Part shown: positions 54,785-63,748 of the stretch, in pieces | Layout: each line of letters begins with the position of its first letter | How positions within the stretch are numbered: position 1 is the first letter of the stretch | DNA from: Thauera carbonicopians | GTDB lineage: Bacteria > Pseudomonadota > Gammaproteobacteria > Burkholderiales > Rhodocyclaceae | Assembly: GCF_025699485.1 (NCBI RefSeq) | Contig: NZ_JANUXN010000004.1 | Span: 248,001 to 312,000, forward strand | Direction of reading: 5' to 3' | DNA: 64,000 bases | Notes under the pieces: model-generated | What the model saw: only the letters and a program-made list of their open reading frames with translations | Told to the model about the DNA's origin: nothing | The model's database searches: none | Translations under genes and position numbers: made by a program

Positions 54785-56371
54785 TCAGAACTGGAAATAG
54801 AGGAATTCGGAGATACTGGTCATTGCGAGCACGCCAAGGCTTGCCAGCGCGCTCAGAGCGATCGCCCAGTATGAGGTGGCTTGCCATGCGATCCGATTCT
54901 TGAAGGTGCGCAAGGGTTGTATTTCATCGTCGTGTTTAGTCTGATGAAGATGCAGGCCCGGATAGAAATTACGCATGATTTCCTGCGTATTCGGCATGAT
55001 CAGCACGATGGGAACCAGGATGATGATCCACAACCAATTGAACACGAAGAGGGAGCCCCCGCCGAGATAGGTCTGGAAGCCGAAATTCGCGAGCAGGGGC
55101 CACAAACTGCCTAGCTGCGCTGCTAGCGCGTTGGGCAAAGCGATGCCATTGACGCCGGCCATCCCCCTCAATATCGCTGCTGCTGCGTCAACACTGCCTG
55201 CACGGAAGAAAACCCAGCCGATGACGACTGCGATGAAAGTAAGTGTCCATGAAAGTGCTCTGGTCACGCTGGCTGGTACTACGGGAGAAGGGAAGAGTCG
55301 GCTGGCAATGTGACGCCAGGCATGATTGATGCAGAGGTAGAGTCCATGGAGGGCGCCCCACGCGATGAAGGTCCAGCCTGCACCATGCCAGAGTCCTCCG
55401 AGAAGCATGGTCAGCATGAGATTACGGTAGCGCTTGAGCTTGCCGCCTCGATTGCCGCCGAGCGCGATGTAAAGATAGTCGCGCAGGAAGGCCGACAAGG
55501 TCATGTGCCAGCGACGCCAGAATTCGATGATGTTGGTTGCCTTGTAAGGCGAATGGAAGTTGACCGGCAGAACGATGCCGAACATCCGCGCAGCGCCGAC
55601 CGCCATGTCGGAATAGCCGGAGAAGTCGAAATACAGTTGAAGTGTGTAGGCGAGTGCGCCACCCCATGCTTCGAAGAAAGTCAACGTGCCACCAGTTGCT
55701 GCAGAGTTGAAAACTGGACTGGCATATTGGGCGATGCCATCGGCCAGCACGGTTTTCTTGAACAGGCCGAGGGCGAAGATGCTGAGCCCGATTGCGATGT
55801 TCCGTGCCTGAGGACTCAGGGCGCCAGGTTGCATGAACTGCGGCAACATGTCGCGGTGGTGTACGATCGGCCCAGCGATGAGTTGGGGAAAGAATGTGAC
55901 AAAAAGAGCGTAGTGAGCGAAACGATATTCGCGTGCCTGCCCTTGGAAGGCATCCACCAGGTAAGCAATCTGCTGGAAAGTGAAGAACGAGATTGCCAGC
56001 GGGAGAATAACGGTTTCGAGGTGAAATTGAGTGCCTGCGACAGCGTTCAGGCTGTTGACGGCGAAATTTGCGTACTTGAAGTGGCCCAGCAGCCCCAGGT
56101 TGAAGACGACACCTGCTGTCAGCCAGCGCTTGCCGGCTGTTTGACGGCCGAGCCGATGGGCCTGGCCCAGTATCAGGCCGAAGCCGAAGTTGGCGATAGT
56201 CGATGCCAGCAGCAACAACAGATAGATCGGTTTCCACCAGCCATAGAAGAAAAGCGATGTCAGTACGAGCCATGCGATGGCCGGTTCCCGTCCTTTGCGG
56301 GCAATCCAGAAATAGATGGCGAAGGTGACAGGCAGGAACAGGAAAAGGAACTCGTAGGAGTTGAAGAGCAT
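54785..56371 (-). CDS. MBOAT-family O-acyltransferase (AlgI/DltB-like)
   Basis: A 528-residue membrane protein with about eleven helices. Diagnostic parts are YFDFSGYSDMAVGAARMFG, the NIIEFWRRWHMTLSAFLRDYLY stretch and GGLWHGAGWTFIAWGALHG with the conserved histidine. These enzymes pass acyl groups across the inner membrane for transfer to polysaccharide. It works with the protein encoded just downstream (6 bp). A 124 bp gap separates it from the VanZ gene upstream. Confidence 0.95.
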   Translation of the reverse strand: MLFNSYEFLFLFLPVTFAIYFWIARKGREPAIAWLVLTSLFFYGWWKPIYLLLLLASTIANFGFGLILGQAHRLGRQTAGKRWLTAGVVFNLGLLGHFKYANFAVNSLNAVAGTQFHLETVILPLAISFFTFQQIAYLVDAFQGQAREYRFAHYALFVTFFPQLIAGPIVHHRDMLPQFMQPGALSPQARNIAIGLSIFALGLFKKTVLADGIAQYASPVFNSAATGGTLTFFEAWGGALAYTLQLYFDFSGYSDMAVGAARMFGIVLPVNFHSPYKATNIIEFWRRWHMTLSAFLRDYLYIALGGNRGGKLKRYRNLMLTMLLGGLWHGAGWTFIAWGALHGLYLCINHAWRHIASRLFPSPVVPASVTRALSWTLTFIAVVIGWVFFRAGSVDAAAAILRGMAGVNGIALPNALAAQLGSLWPLLANFGFQTYLGGGSLFVFNWLWIIILVPIVLIMPNTQEIMRNFYPGLHLHQTKHDDEIQPLRTFKNRIAWQATSYWAIALSALASLGVLAMTSISEFLYFQF

Positions 56372-56495
56372 CGGCCTGTATCTCTATGGTTACTGAGCTT
56401 GCATTTCGGGTAGGCGATGATCGCTGATGCAGATGAGTTTGTCAGCAGGGCGAACACGGGCCCTGTGCAGATGGGATGTGGTAGGGCGCTGCCAC

Positions 56496-57569
56496 TTACC
56501 GTTTCCGCAACGGCCTGCCGGGCCGGATGACGAAACCCAAAATGAGCGCCAGAGCTGGGTCGGTACTTTCGGCCGTCCTGCCGACGATGAAGATCTGGGC
56601 AGCCTTGATGACGGCGAGGCAGATTGCCACCGCAAAAGCGGCGGGCATCGGCCGGGCGCCGTGCCAGGCCATGAGCAGGAGCAAGAGCAGTGCGCCGTAG
56701 AAGTAGACCTTTTCGACCAGGTTCATGAGGTTGTTGCCCATGTCTCCTTCGAGCATGCCGGTGAAGGGAATCCAATGGAATGCCTGGGGAGTGCTCTGCA
56801 TGGAGAAGGGCGACAGGCCGGATACGAACAGGCTGAGCAGCATGGCGACGATCAGGGCGGGCAATGCGGTTGGTTTGCTGCGCCAGGACAGCATGGCGAT
56901 GGCCAGGCCGCGTCCGAGCGAAATGCTGGCGCCGACGATCATGACCTTGGCGGCAACGATGGCAAGGGCCGCTGCGGCCAGAGTCGGGGCAGCGCCGTGC
57001 TCGACGAGGACATGTTCCGACAGTTTGAAGAAGGCGGCCCAGGTGACAGCGGTGTGCAGCGTGCGGGCGATGTCCAACTGGGGTGACAGCAGAAGCGGCT
57101 TCAATGCGTTGATGACGTTCTGCAGGTCGATCGTCGGTACGAGTGGAAACCATTGGTAGGCAAGCCAGCACAGCATGAGGCCGGCGGGAAAAAACGTCGA
57201 TGGGCTTCGGCTACCAGCTGTGGAAGGGAGCAGGGGCGCGGCCAGGCGGGCTGCGGCGACACCCATTACCATACCGGCAATGTTGATGACGACATCGCCC
57301 AGTGCCGGCACGCGGCTAGGCAGCCATAGCTGGACGGTCTGCAGTATCAGCGCCAGGGCGGCGCCCAGCCAGAGCAGGCGCATGAGCGCCGGTTTCATAC
57401 GGGCGTGCAAGGCTGCGATGAAGCCGTAGGGGGCGAACAGCAACAGGTTGCCAACGAGATCGCCACGCTCCATCGCCAGCTCAGGGCTGGTGAAGAGTGC
57501 AATGAACTCCTCCAGACCAGCCGCGCATGACGAGAAATCGAAAGGGTATGGCGAGCCGTACGCAATCAT
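56496..57569 (-). CDS. VanZ-family membrane protein, long form
   Basis: A 357-residue membrane protein with about nine hydrophobic segments. The N-terminal MIAYGSPYPFDF and the following NLLLFAPYGFIAAL, SRVPALGDVVINIAGMVMGVA are the VanZ signature. The second half repeats a looser form of the same layout, making the protein about twice the usual VanZ length. VanZ-like proteins of exosortase loci have no proven role. No upstream in-frame start codon exists before ATG 57569. It lies 42 bp downstream of the PLP decarboxylase gene on the same strand. Confidence 0.82.
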   Translation of the reverse strand: MIAYGSPYPFDFSSCAAGLEEFIALFTSPELAMERGDLVGNLLLFAPYGFIAALHARMKPALMRLLWLGAALALILQTVQLWLPSRVPALGDVVINIAGMVMGVAAARLAAPLLPSTAGSRSPSTFFPAGLMLCWLAYQWFPLVPTIDLQNVINALKPLLLSPQLDIARTLHTAVTWAAFFKLSEHVLVEHGAAPTLAAAALAIVAAKVMIVGASISLGRGLAIAMLSWRSKPTALPALIVAMLLSLFVSGLSPFSMQSTPQAFHWIPFTGMLEGDMGNNLMNLVEKVYFYGALLLLLLMAWHGARPMPAAFAVAICLAVIKAAQIFIVGRTAESTDPALALILGFVIRPGRPLRKR

Positions 57570-57611
57570 TGCGGGAAGGCCCCCATTTGCGGTGATCCCC
57601 CGGGGCGGCCG

Positions 57612-58853
57612 TCAGACGAGCACTTCCGTTACCGCGGGATGTCCCAGGAAGCGTTGCGGGCTGGCGCTGGCGCCATAGGCGCCCGATTGGTAGATGGCGA
57701 CCAGATCGCCCGGCTCGGCAGCCGGCAGGCTCATGCGCTCGGCCAGCAGATCGAGCGGCGTGCATAGCGGGCCGACGACCGAGACGATTTCCTGCCCGGC
57801 GGCGTCCATGCGGTTGGCGATGGCGGTGGGATAGTTCTTGCGGATGACCTGGCCAAAGTTGCCCGAGGCCGACAGATGGTGGTGCAGGCCGCCGTCGGTG
57901 ACGAGGTAGGTATGGCCGCGCGAAACTTTCTTGTCGATCACCTTGGCGACGTACAGGCCGGCCTCGCCGACCAGGTAGCGGCCCAGCTCGATGACGATCT
58001 CGGCCTCGGGCAGCGTTCGGCGTGCTTGTTCGGCAATGTCGGCGAGGTTGGCGCCGATGGGGGCGAGATCCAGCGGCTGTTCGCCGGGAAAGTAGGGAAT
58101 GCCGAAGCCGCCGCCCAGGTTGAGGAACTTCACCGGTGAGGGGACGTGTTCCGCCAGCCGGCATGCCAGGGCGTAGCTTTTCTGCTGTGCTTCGACGATG
58201 GCTTCGGGCTTGAGGTTCTGCGAACCGGCGAACAGATGGAAGCCTTCGAAAGCCAGGCCGGCGCGGCCGATTTCGGCGAGCAGTTCCGGCACCTGTTCGG
58301 CGTCGACGCCGAACTGCTTGGGGCCGCCGCCCATCTTCATGCCCGAGGACTTGAGCTCGAAGTCCGGGTTGACGCGCACCGCGACGCGCGCCGGCAGGCC
58401 GAGCGTCCGTTGCGCGGCGGCCAGCAAGGGCAGTTCACGGAAGGATTCGACGTTGATGAGGATGCCGGCGGCGACGGCCTGGTGCAGTTCGGCCTCGGTC
58501 TTGCCCGGCCCGGCGAAGCTGACCTCACGCGGGTCGGCGCCGGCATCCAGCGCGACCATGAGTTCGCCGGCCGAGGCGACGTCGATGCCATCGACCAGGC
58601 GGGCCATGTGGCCCACCAGCGCGGGCATCGGATTGGCCTTCATCGCGTAGTGCAGCTTGACTGCCGCCGGTAGCGCGGCGCGCAATTGGGCGACGCGGAC
58701 ATCGAGCAGGCTGCGGTCATAGGCGTAGAACGGCGTACGGCCGACGCGGGCGGCGATGCGGCTGATCGGCTGGCCGTTGATGAGGAGCTCGCCACCTTCG
58801 CTGCGGAACTGCGACATCGGGGTGTGGACGGGAGCTTGGCGGACTTCGGTCAT
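57612..58853 (-). CDS. Exosortase A-associated PLP-dependent decarboxylase (fold type III, DAP/ornithine decarboxylase-like)
   Basis: A 413-residue enzyme. The PLP lysine is Lys72 in HYAMKANPMPAL. Further hallmarks are ASAGELMVALDAG, the glycine-rich LNLGGGFGIPY, and ELGRYLVGEAGLYVAKVIDKK; the C-terminal VVGPLCTPLDLLA has the substrate-site cysteine. Family members remove the alpha-carboxylate from lysine, ornithine or diaminopimelate. This subgroup is known from exosortase A clusters and its substrate has not been shown. An internal ATG at codon 13 is an alternative start. It could supply an amine for the ligases of the locus. Confidence 0.92.
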   Translation of the reverse strand: MTEVRQAPVHTPMSQFRSEGGELLINGQPISRIAARVGRTPFYAYDRSLLDVRVAQLRAALPAAVKLHYAMKANPMPALVGHMARLVDGIDVASAGELMVALDAGADPREVSFAGPGKTEAELHQAVAAGILINVESFRELPLLAAAQRTLGLPARVAVRVNPDFELKSSGMKMGGGPKQFGVDAEQVPELLAEIGRAGLAFEGFHLFAGSQNLKPEAIVEAQQKSYALACRLAEHVPSPVKFLNLGGGFGIPYFPGEQPLDLAPIGANLADIAEQARRTLPEAEIVIELGRYLVGEAGLYVAKVIDKKVSRGHTYLVTDGGLHHHLSASGNFGQVIRKNYPTAIANRMDAAGQEIVSVVGPLCTPLDLLAERMSLPAAEPGDLVAIYQSGAYGASASPQRFLGHPAVTEVLV

Positions 58854-58887
58854 GTCGGGATTCGTTCTGTTCTCAGGGGGCGATCGG

Positions 58888-60684
58888 TCAGTCGTTCAGA
58901 TGCTCGCGCATCCAGAATTCCATCATCATGATGATCCAGACCATTTCTCCGTAGTAGCCGGGGTGGGCCGGAAGGTGAGTCTGCAGCAGATCGTCGATGA
59001 AGGCCGGACGGACGATGCCGCGGCCACGGAAGCCATTCAATGCATCGTTGGCCAGCGCCTTCAGCCCGGCGTGCTGGCAGGCCCACACGCCGAAGGGCAG
59101 GCCGAAGCCGTGCTTCTTCTTGGCGATGATCTCGTCAGGCAGGAAGCCGCGCAGGGCCTCCTTGAAGAACCAGCGCAGGGTCAGGCGCTTGAGCTTCCAC
59201 TCCGGCGGCAGGCCGGTGGAGAAGTCGGTGAGCTCGTCGCTGAGCAGCGGGAAGGCCACATCGACGCCCGCCAGCTGCGTGGTGCCGATGACCTTGGGCA
59301 GGTCGTTGTCGGCGAGGGTGTATTTCCAGTCGTAGTTGAGCAGGCGGTTGATGTGCGAGCGGGCGTTGGTCGCCTGCCAGACTTCGCGCTGCTCGCGCTT
59401 CGGCTGTTCGAGGTCGATGCGGGCGAGGAAGTCGGGCTCGAACACGGTGTCCATGCCCAGGCGCACCAGCATGTTGTACATGTGGATGCGGTCGGGCATC
59501 GGCACGCGCGCCTGTTCGACGTAGCTGACGCCCTTCTTCACCACCGGGATGCGATCCATGCCCGGCAGCGCCAGCGTGGGTTCGAGCAGGCCACGGCGCA
59601 CCAGGCCGGGGACGCCCTCGTACCAGCCGAACACCCGCTGCTTGGCATAACGGGTGTTGCCGCCGAAGAGTTCGTCGCCGCCGTCGCCCGCGAGCATCTT
59701 GTCGATGCCGTCCTCGCGAGCCCGGGTCGCGCAGATCCATGCCGGCACCGCCGACGAGTTGCCGAAGGGCTGGTCGTAGTGAGTGGCGACCTTGGGAATG
59801 CCGTCGAGCAGGTCGTCGGGGGTGACGTAGTATTCCCGGTGGTCGGCGCCGAAGCGCTTGGCTGCGATGCGCGCGTACTCCATTTCGTCGTAGCCGCTGG
59901 CATCGAAGCCGATCGAGTAGCTGCGGGCAGGCTGGCCGAGAACCTTACACAGCATGCCGGTGACGGTGGAACTGTCGGTGCCGCCGGACAGGAAGCAGCC
60001 GACGTTGACACCTTCTGCTTCGCGGCGCACACCGTCTTCGATGATCTGCAGGAAACGCGCCTTGGATTCCTCGAGATTCGGCCGGGCGTCCTCGTCGAAG
60101 CGTGGCTGCCACCAGCGCCTGCATTCCGCCTTGCCGTCCTGCCATTTGAGCAGATGCCCCTGCGGCAAGCGATGCACACCCTCGAAAATGGTCGCGGGTG
60201 CCGGAATCATGTGGAAGAAGAGGTACTCGAATACCGCTTGTGACGACACTTGCCGGCGGATGCCGGGAACGGCATTGGCACGGTCGGCGAAGTGCAGTCG
60301 TCCGTCTCGTTCGGCATAGCACACCGGCCAGGTGCCGAAGCGGTCGGTGGCAAGCAATACCTGGCGGCCGTCAAGGCCGACGAGGATGACGCTGAAGCGG
60401 CCGTTTGCCTGCTGCAGAGCATCGTCGCCGTGGCTGCGGAAGGCCTGCACCCACGCTGCTGCGGCGCCGCGCTGTTCCTTGGCCTGCTGCAGAACGGGAT
60501 CCTTGAAGCGCGGATTGCCGAGTGCGAGGCAGGTCTGGCCGTCGCCTTGGAACACCGCCATGTCGGCCCGATAGCCGATTGCGCCTTGTGGAAACTGGAG
60601 CCGCGCCAGTTGATCGGGGAAACTATTGCTTGCGTCGGTGATTGTTTCCGACGCGTGAAGAACACCACAAAACTGCTCTAGCAC
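58888..60684 (-). CDS. Asparagine synthase-like protein with displaced glutaminase cysteine
   Basis: A 598-residue protein. GTG at 60684 is chosen because GGAG stands exactly six bases upstream; ATGs at 60744 and 60774 lack a properly spaced ribosome site. The synthetase half is intact (PP-loop FLSGGTDSSTV, LAGDGGDELFGGNTRYA). The only glutaminase-type cysteine is in QFCGVLHA, residue 6 rather than 2, so it is not N-terminal unless a short propeptide is removed, as in some PurF enzymes. Otherwise the protein would use free ammonia or another amine. It ends 34 bp before the PLP decarboxylase gene. Confidence 0.85.
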   Translation of the reverse strand: MLEQFCGVLHASETITDASNSFPDQLARLQFPQGAIGYRADMAVFQGDGQTCLALGNPRFKDPVLQQAKEQRGAAAAWVQAFRSHGDDALQQANGRFSVILVGLDGRQVLLATDRFGTWPVCYAERDGRLHFADRANAVPGIRRQVSSQAVFEYLFFHMIPAPATIFEGVHRLPQGHLLKWQDGKAECRRWWQPRFDEDARPNLEESKARFLQIIEDGVRREAEGVNVGCFLSGGTDSSTVTGMLCKVLGQPARSYSIGFDASGYDEMEYARIAAKRFGADHREYYVTPDDLLDGIPKVATHYDQPFGNSSAVPAWICATRAREDGIDKMLAGDGGDELFGGNTRYAKQRVFGWYEGVPGLVRRGLLEPTLALPGMDRIPVVKKGVSYVEQARVPMPDRIHMYNMLVRLGMDTVFEPDFLARIDLEQPKREQREVWQATNARSHINRLLNYDWKYTLADNDLPKVIGTTQLAGVDVAFPLLSDELTDFSTGLPPEWKLKRLTLRWFFKEALRGFLPDEIIAKKKHGFGLPFGVWACQHAGLKALANDALNGFRGRGIVRPAFIDDLLQTHLPAHPGYYGEMVWIIMMMEFWMREHLND

Positions 60685-60803
60685 GCCGTACTCCGTTGGC
60701 CGCTGGGACCGAGAAAGATCAAAAACCTGCGGATGATGCCGCATGGAACATGAATTGTCAGTGACGCTTGTCATCCCCTCGCGACATTGGCCTGCCGCGA
60801 TGC

Positions 60804-61964
60804 TCAGTCGTCGCCTTGCAGTGCTCCGGGTAGCCAGTGCTGCGGGGGGCCGAGCGGCCGCGTACCCAGGGGCAGGGAGAACTCGGCTTCTGGCGCCAGC
60901 GGCAGGCCGCGAGCCATGCCGGCCGGTGAGGTGATCTTGCGCAGCAGGCTGGCGCCATAGGGACGGAAATCCAGCGTTTCGGGGTTGCGCAGGCCGCCTG
61001 GCGGCAGCGGGATATTGCCGTGGAAATAGCCGCTGGCGCTGAGCGTGAATGCACCGATGCCTACCGTGATGTTGTTGATGCCGATGATCTCGGTGTCGGG
61101 TGGTAGCCGGTCGGTGAAGGTGCGCAGGAACCAGGTGCCGGTCAAGCGGTCGCTGAGCAAGGTGTTGTGCGACAGATAGAGCGAATTCTCGGACCAGGAA
61201 CGTCCTTCGGCGCCGTAGGCGACCACGACCGGGTTCTGCGTATTGGCGCTCTGGCCGATGATGTTGCCGATCACGAATGCCACACCGCCGTTGGGAAACT
61301 CGAGTTCGTAGGAGGCTTCGCCGAGCGGGCCGTCATACAGCAGGTTGTAGCGGATGTCATTGTAACGCGCACGGGTCTTGACCAGATGGCCACGGTAGCC
61401 CTGATGGAAACGGCTGCCGCTGAGCTCGAAGCGGGCGATGCGGCCGACATAGAGCAGATGGGGGTGGGAGTGCTCCTGATGCGGAGCCTGGGCAAAGACG
61501 CTGTCGCGGACGGTCAGCGTTGCATCCTCGAAATTGGAGGTGAGGATGCCGGTCTGGTTGTCCATGAACACGCAGTTGCGCACCTCGAGGTGGCCGCGCT
61601 CGAGGCGGATGCCGGCACCATTGCCACTGTTGGCCCGCGCACCGCGGAACTCGATGTTCTCCACGCGTATGTCGCCGTTGCGGATGACCCAGATGGCTTT
61701 GCCTTCGGCGGTCTTGCCGCTGGAGACCAGCACCGGGCGTTGGCCGGCGCCACGGATGAGCAGTTTCTTCTGCTTCCAGACCGTGACGTCGCCGCTGTAT
61801 TCTCCGGGCATGATTTCGACGGTGTCACCGTCTTGTGCTGCTCTTGCTGCATCGGCGATCCGCTCGAATTCTTCGCCCGGACCGACCCGGAGGATGGCCG
61901 CGCCCGACTCGGTCGCCAGTAGCCCCACCAGCAGGGCGAGGCTGATACGGCATGCTATCGACAT
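60804..61964 (-). CDS. Exported right-handed parallel beta-helix protein
   Basis: A 386-residue protein with a signal peptide (ISLALLVGLLATESGAA). The mature part repeats short strand-turn units of about 22-25 residues, typical of pectate-lyase-like beta-helices: GDTVEIMPGEYSGDVTV, IRVENIEFRGARANSGNGAGI, LEVRNCVFMDNQTGI, LTVRDSVFAQAPH. Such proteins bind or cleave acidic polysaccharides. No catalytic set could be assigned by eye. It lies between the acyl-CoA ligase and asparagine synthase genes in the same reverse operon. Confidence 0.82.
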   Translation of the reverse strand: MSIACRISLALLVGLLATESGAAILRVGPGEEFERIADAARAAQDGDTVEIMPGEYSGDVTVWKQKKLLIRGAGQRPVLVSSGKTAEGKAIWVIRNGDIRVENIEFRGARANSGNGAGIRLERGHLEVRNCVFMDNQTGILTSNFEDATLTVRDSVFAQAPHQEHSHPHLLYVGRIARFELSGSRFHQGYRGHLVKTRARYNDIRYNLLYDGPLGEASYELEFPNGGVAFVIGNIIGQSANTQNPVVVAYGAEGRSWSENSLYLSHNTLLSDRLTGTWFLRTFTDRLPPDTEIIGINNITVGIGAFTLSASGYFHGNIPLPPGGLRNPETLDFRPYGASLLRKITSPAGMARGLPLAPEAEFSLPLGTRPLGPPQHWLPGALQGDD

Positions 61965-62028
61965 TCCAGGAGGCTCCAGTGGAGGTTCGACATTCCGTGC
62001 CCGCGTGTCGCGCAAGAGCTTGTCACGC

Positions 62029-63609
62029 TCAGATTTCGCTCGACAAGGTCTTGCGATCGATCTTGCCGTTGGGATTGCGCGGCAGCGGTCCGTCGCGCAC
62101 TTCGATGCGGCTCGGCACCATGTAGGCCGGCATGCGCTGGCGGCATTCCGCCAGCAGGGCCGTGCTGTCGAGTGTACCGCCCTGCGGCGGGGTGGCGATG
62201 ACGGTGATGCTCTGGCCGAGCGTGTCGTGTTCGACGCCGAAGGCGGCGCATTCGCCGACCAGTCTGGTGGCGTAGAGGATTTCCTCGACTTCGGTGGGGC
62301 TGACGCGGTAGCCGGAAGTCTTGATCATCTCGTCGCGGCGGCCGATGAAGTACAGGAAGCCTTCCTCGTCGCGGCGCACCGTGTCGCCCGAGAATACCGC
62401 CAGTTCCGGCAGTACCAGGCCGCTCTGGCGGCCGGGCGCATGGCTGGGCAGCGGCTTGAAGCGTTCGGCGGTCTTCTCCGGGTCGTTCCAGTAGCCCATC
62501 GCCACCAGCGCGCCGCGCTGGACGAGTTCGCCCGGTTCGTTGGGCGCGCATTCGCTGCCGTCCTCGCGCAGCACGACCACGTCGGCGTTCGGGATGGCCT
62601 TGCCGATGGAGTCGGGCCGGCGGTCGGCTTCCTCGGGCGGCAGGTAGGTGGCACGGAAAGCTTCGGTGAGGCCGTACATCAGGAAGGGCTTGGTTTTCGG
62701 CAACATGCCGCGCAGCTTGGTCAAGGTCTCCAGCGGCATGCGTCCGCCGGTGTTGGCGATGTAGCGCAGGTGTTCGGTGACGGTGCCCGCCCACTGGAGC
62801 TGCGAAAGCTGGATCCACAGCGGCGGAACGGCGGTGAGGCCGGTGACCTTTTCCTTCTCGACGGCCTTCAGCACGTCGCGCGGCAGCAGGTAGTTCAGCA
62901 GCACCACGCGCGCACCGCTGTGGAAGGCGGTGCTCAGTTGCGAGAAGCCGGCGTCGAAGGACAGCGGCAGGGCGGCCAGCAAGGTGTCGTCGGCGCGGTT
63001 CTCGAGGTACTGGGCGACGCTTTTCGCGCCGGCGACCATGTTGCGGTGCGACAGCACGACGCCTTTCGGCCGGCCGGTACTGCCCGAGGTGTACAGGATG
63101 GCGGCCATGTCGGCGTCGATGACGCGGTGGCCGGGGGTGGCGGGTGCGGCGAGGAGATCGCTCAGGCGGTGCACCGAGGCGCCGGGCAGGGAAGGCAGTT
63201 CGGCGGGTGCGCCGGTGAGCACGACGTGGCGCAGGTCATGGCAGGAGCCGAGTACCCCGGCCAGCGCGGCGAAGCGTTCGGGCGAGGTCAGCAGTACGCG
63301 GACGTTGCAGTCCTGCAGGATGTAGCCGACCTGTTCGGCTTTCAGAATGGGGTTGACCGGCACGAACACGCCGCCCGCGGCAGTCGTGCCGAACATGCCG
63401 ACGACGGTTTCGATGCGCTTGTCCAGATAGATGCCGACACGCTCGCTGCGTTCTATACCCAACTGGCGCAGACCGGCAGCAAAGGCCCGGATGTCGGCGG
63501 CGAGTTGCGCATAGCTGCGGTGTTCGGCGCCGAAGCTGAGCGCGGGAGCGTCGGCGTCGCGTTCGGCCGAGGCGAGAATGAGCTGATGCAGCAGGTGGGT
63601 GTGATTCAT
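62029..63609 (-). CDS. Exosortase A-associated acyl-CoA ligase (AMP-forming, TIGR03098-like)
   Basis: A 526-residue adenylating enzyme. ATG 63609 is the family-like start. The phosphate loop is LYTSGSTGRPKGVV, the aromatic/Glu motif MYGLTEAFRA, the hinge FIGRRDEMIKTSGYRVSP, and the catalytic lysine in NGKIDRKTL near the C-terminus. It activates a carboxylic acid as an adenylate and passes it to CoA or to a carrier protein. The dedicated acyl carrier protein at 42478-42729 is a natural partner. This gene leads a long reverse operon (beta-helix, asparagine synthase, PLP decarboxylase, VanZ, MBOAT, AlgJ-like). Confidence 0.93.
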   Translation of the reverse strand: MNHTHLLHQLILASAERDADAPALSFGAEHRSYAQLAADIRAFAAGLRQLGIERSERVGIYLDKRIETVVGMFGTTAAGGVFVPVNPILKAEQVGYILQDCNVRVLLTSPERFAALAGVLGSCHDLRHVVLTGAPAELPSLPGASVHRLSDLLAAPATPGHRVIDADMAAILYTSGSTGRPKGVVLSHRNMVAGAKSVAQYLENRADDTLLAALPLSFDAGFSQLSTAFHSGARVVLLNYLLPRDVLKAVEKEKVTGLTAVPPLWIQLSQLQWAGTVTEHLRYIANTGGRMPLETLTKLRGMLPKTKPFLMYGLTEAFRATYLPPEEADRRPDSIGKAIPNADVVVLREDGSECAPNEPGELVQRGALVAMGYWNDPEKTAERFKPLPSHAPGRQSGLVLPELAVFSGDTVRRDEEGFLYFIGRRDEMIKTSGYRVSPTEVEEILYATRLVGECAAFGVEHDTLGQSITVIATPPQGGTLDSTALLAECRQRMPAYMVPSRIEVRDGPLPRNPNGKIDRKTLSSEI

Positions 63610-63748
63610 TTCAGGTCGTTCGGACAGGCGGGAAATTGCGCAGCGCATTAGGGTAGCGCCTCGGCATGCCAGGCACAACGCGCCGGCCACCTTGGCGCGC
63701 GCGGGGTTTGCTGTTAACGTCGCTGCGCCATTGTCGTTCAGGATCGCC

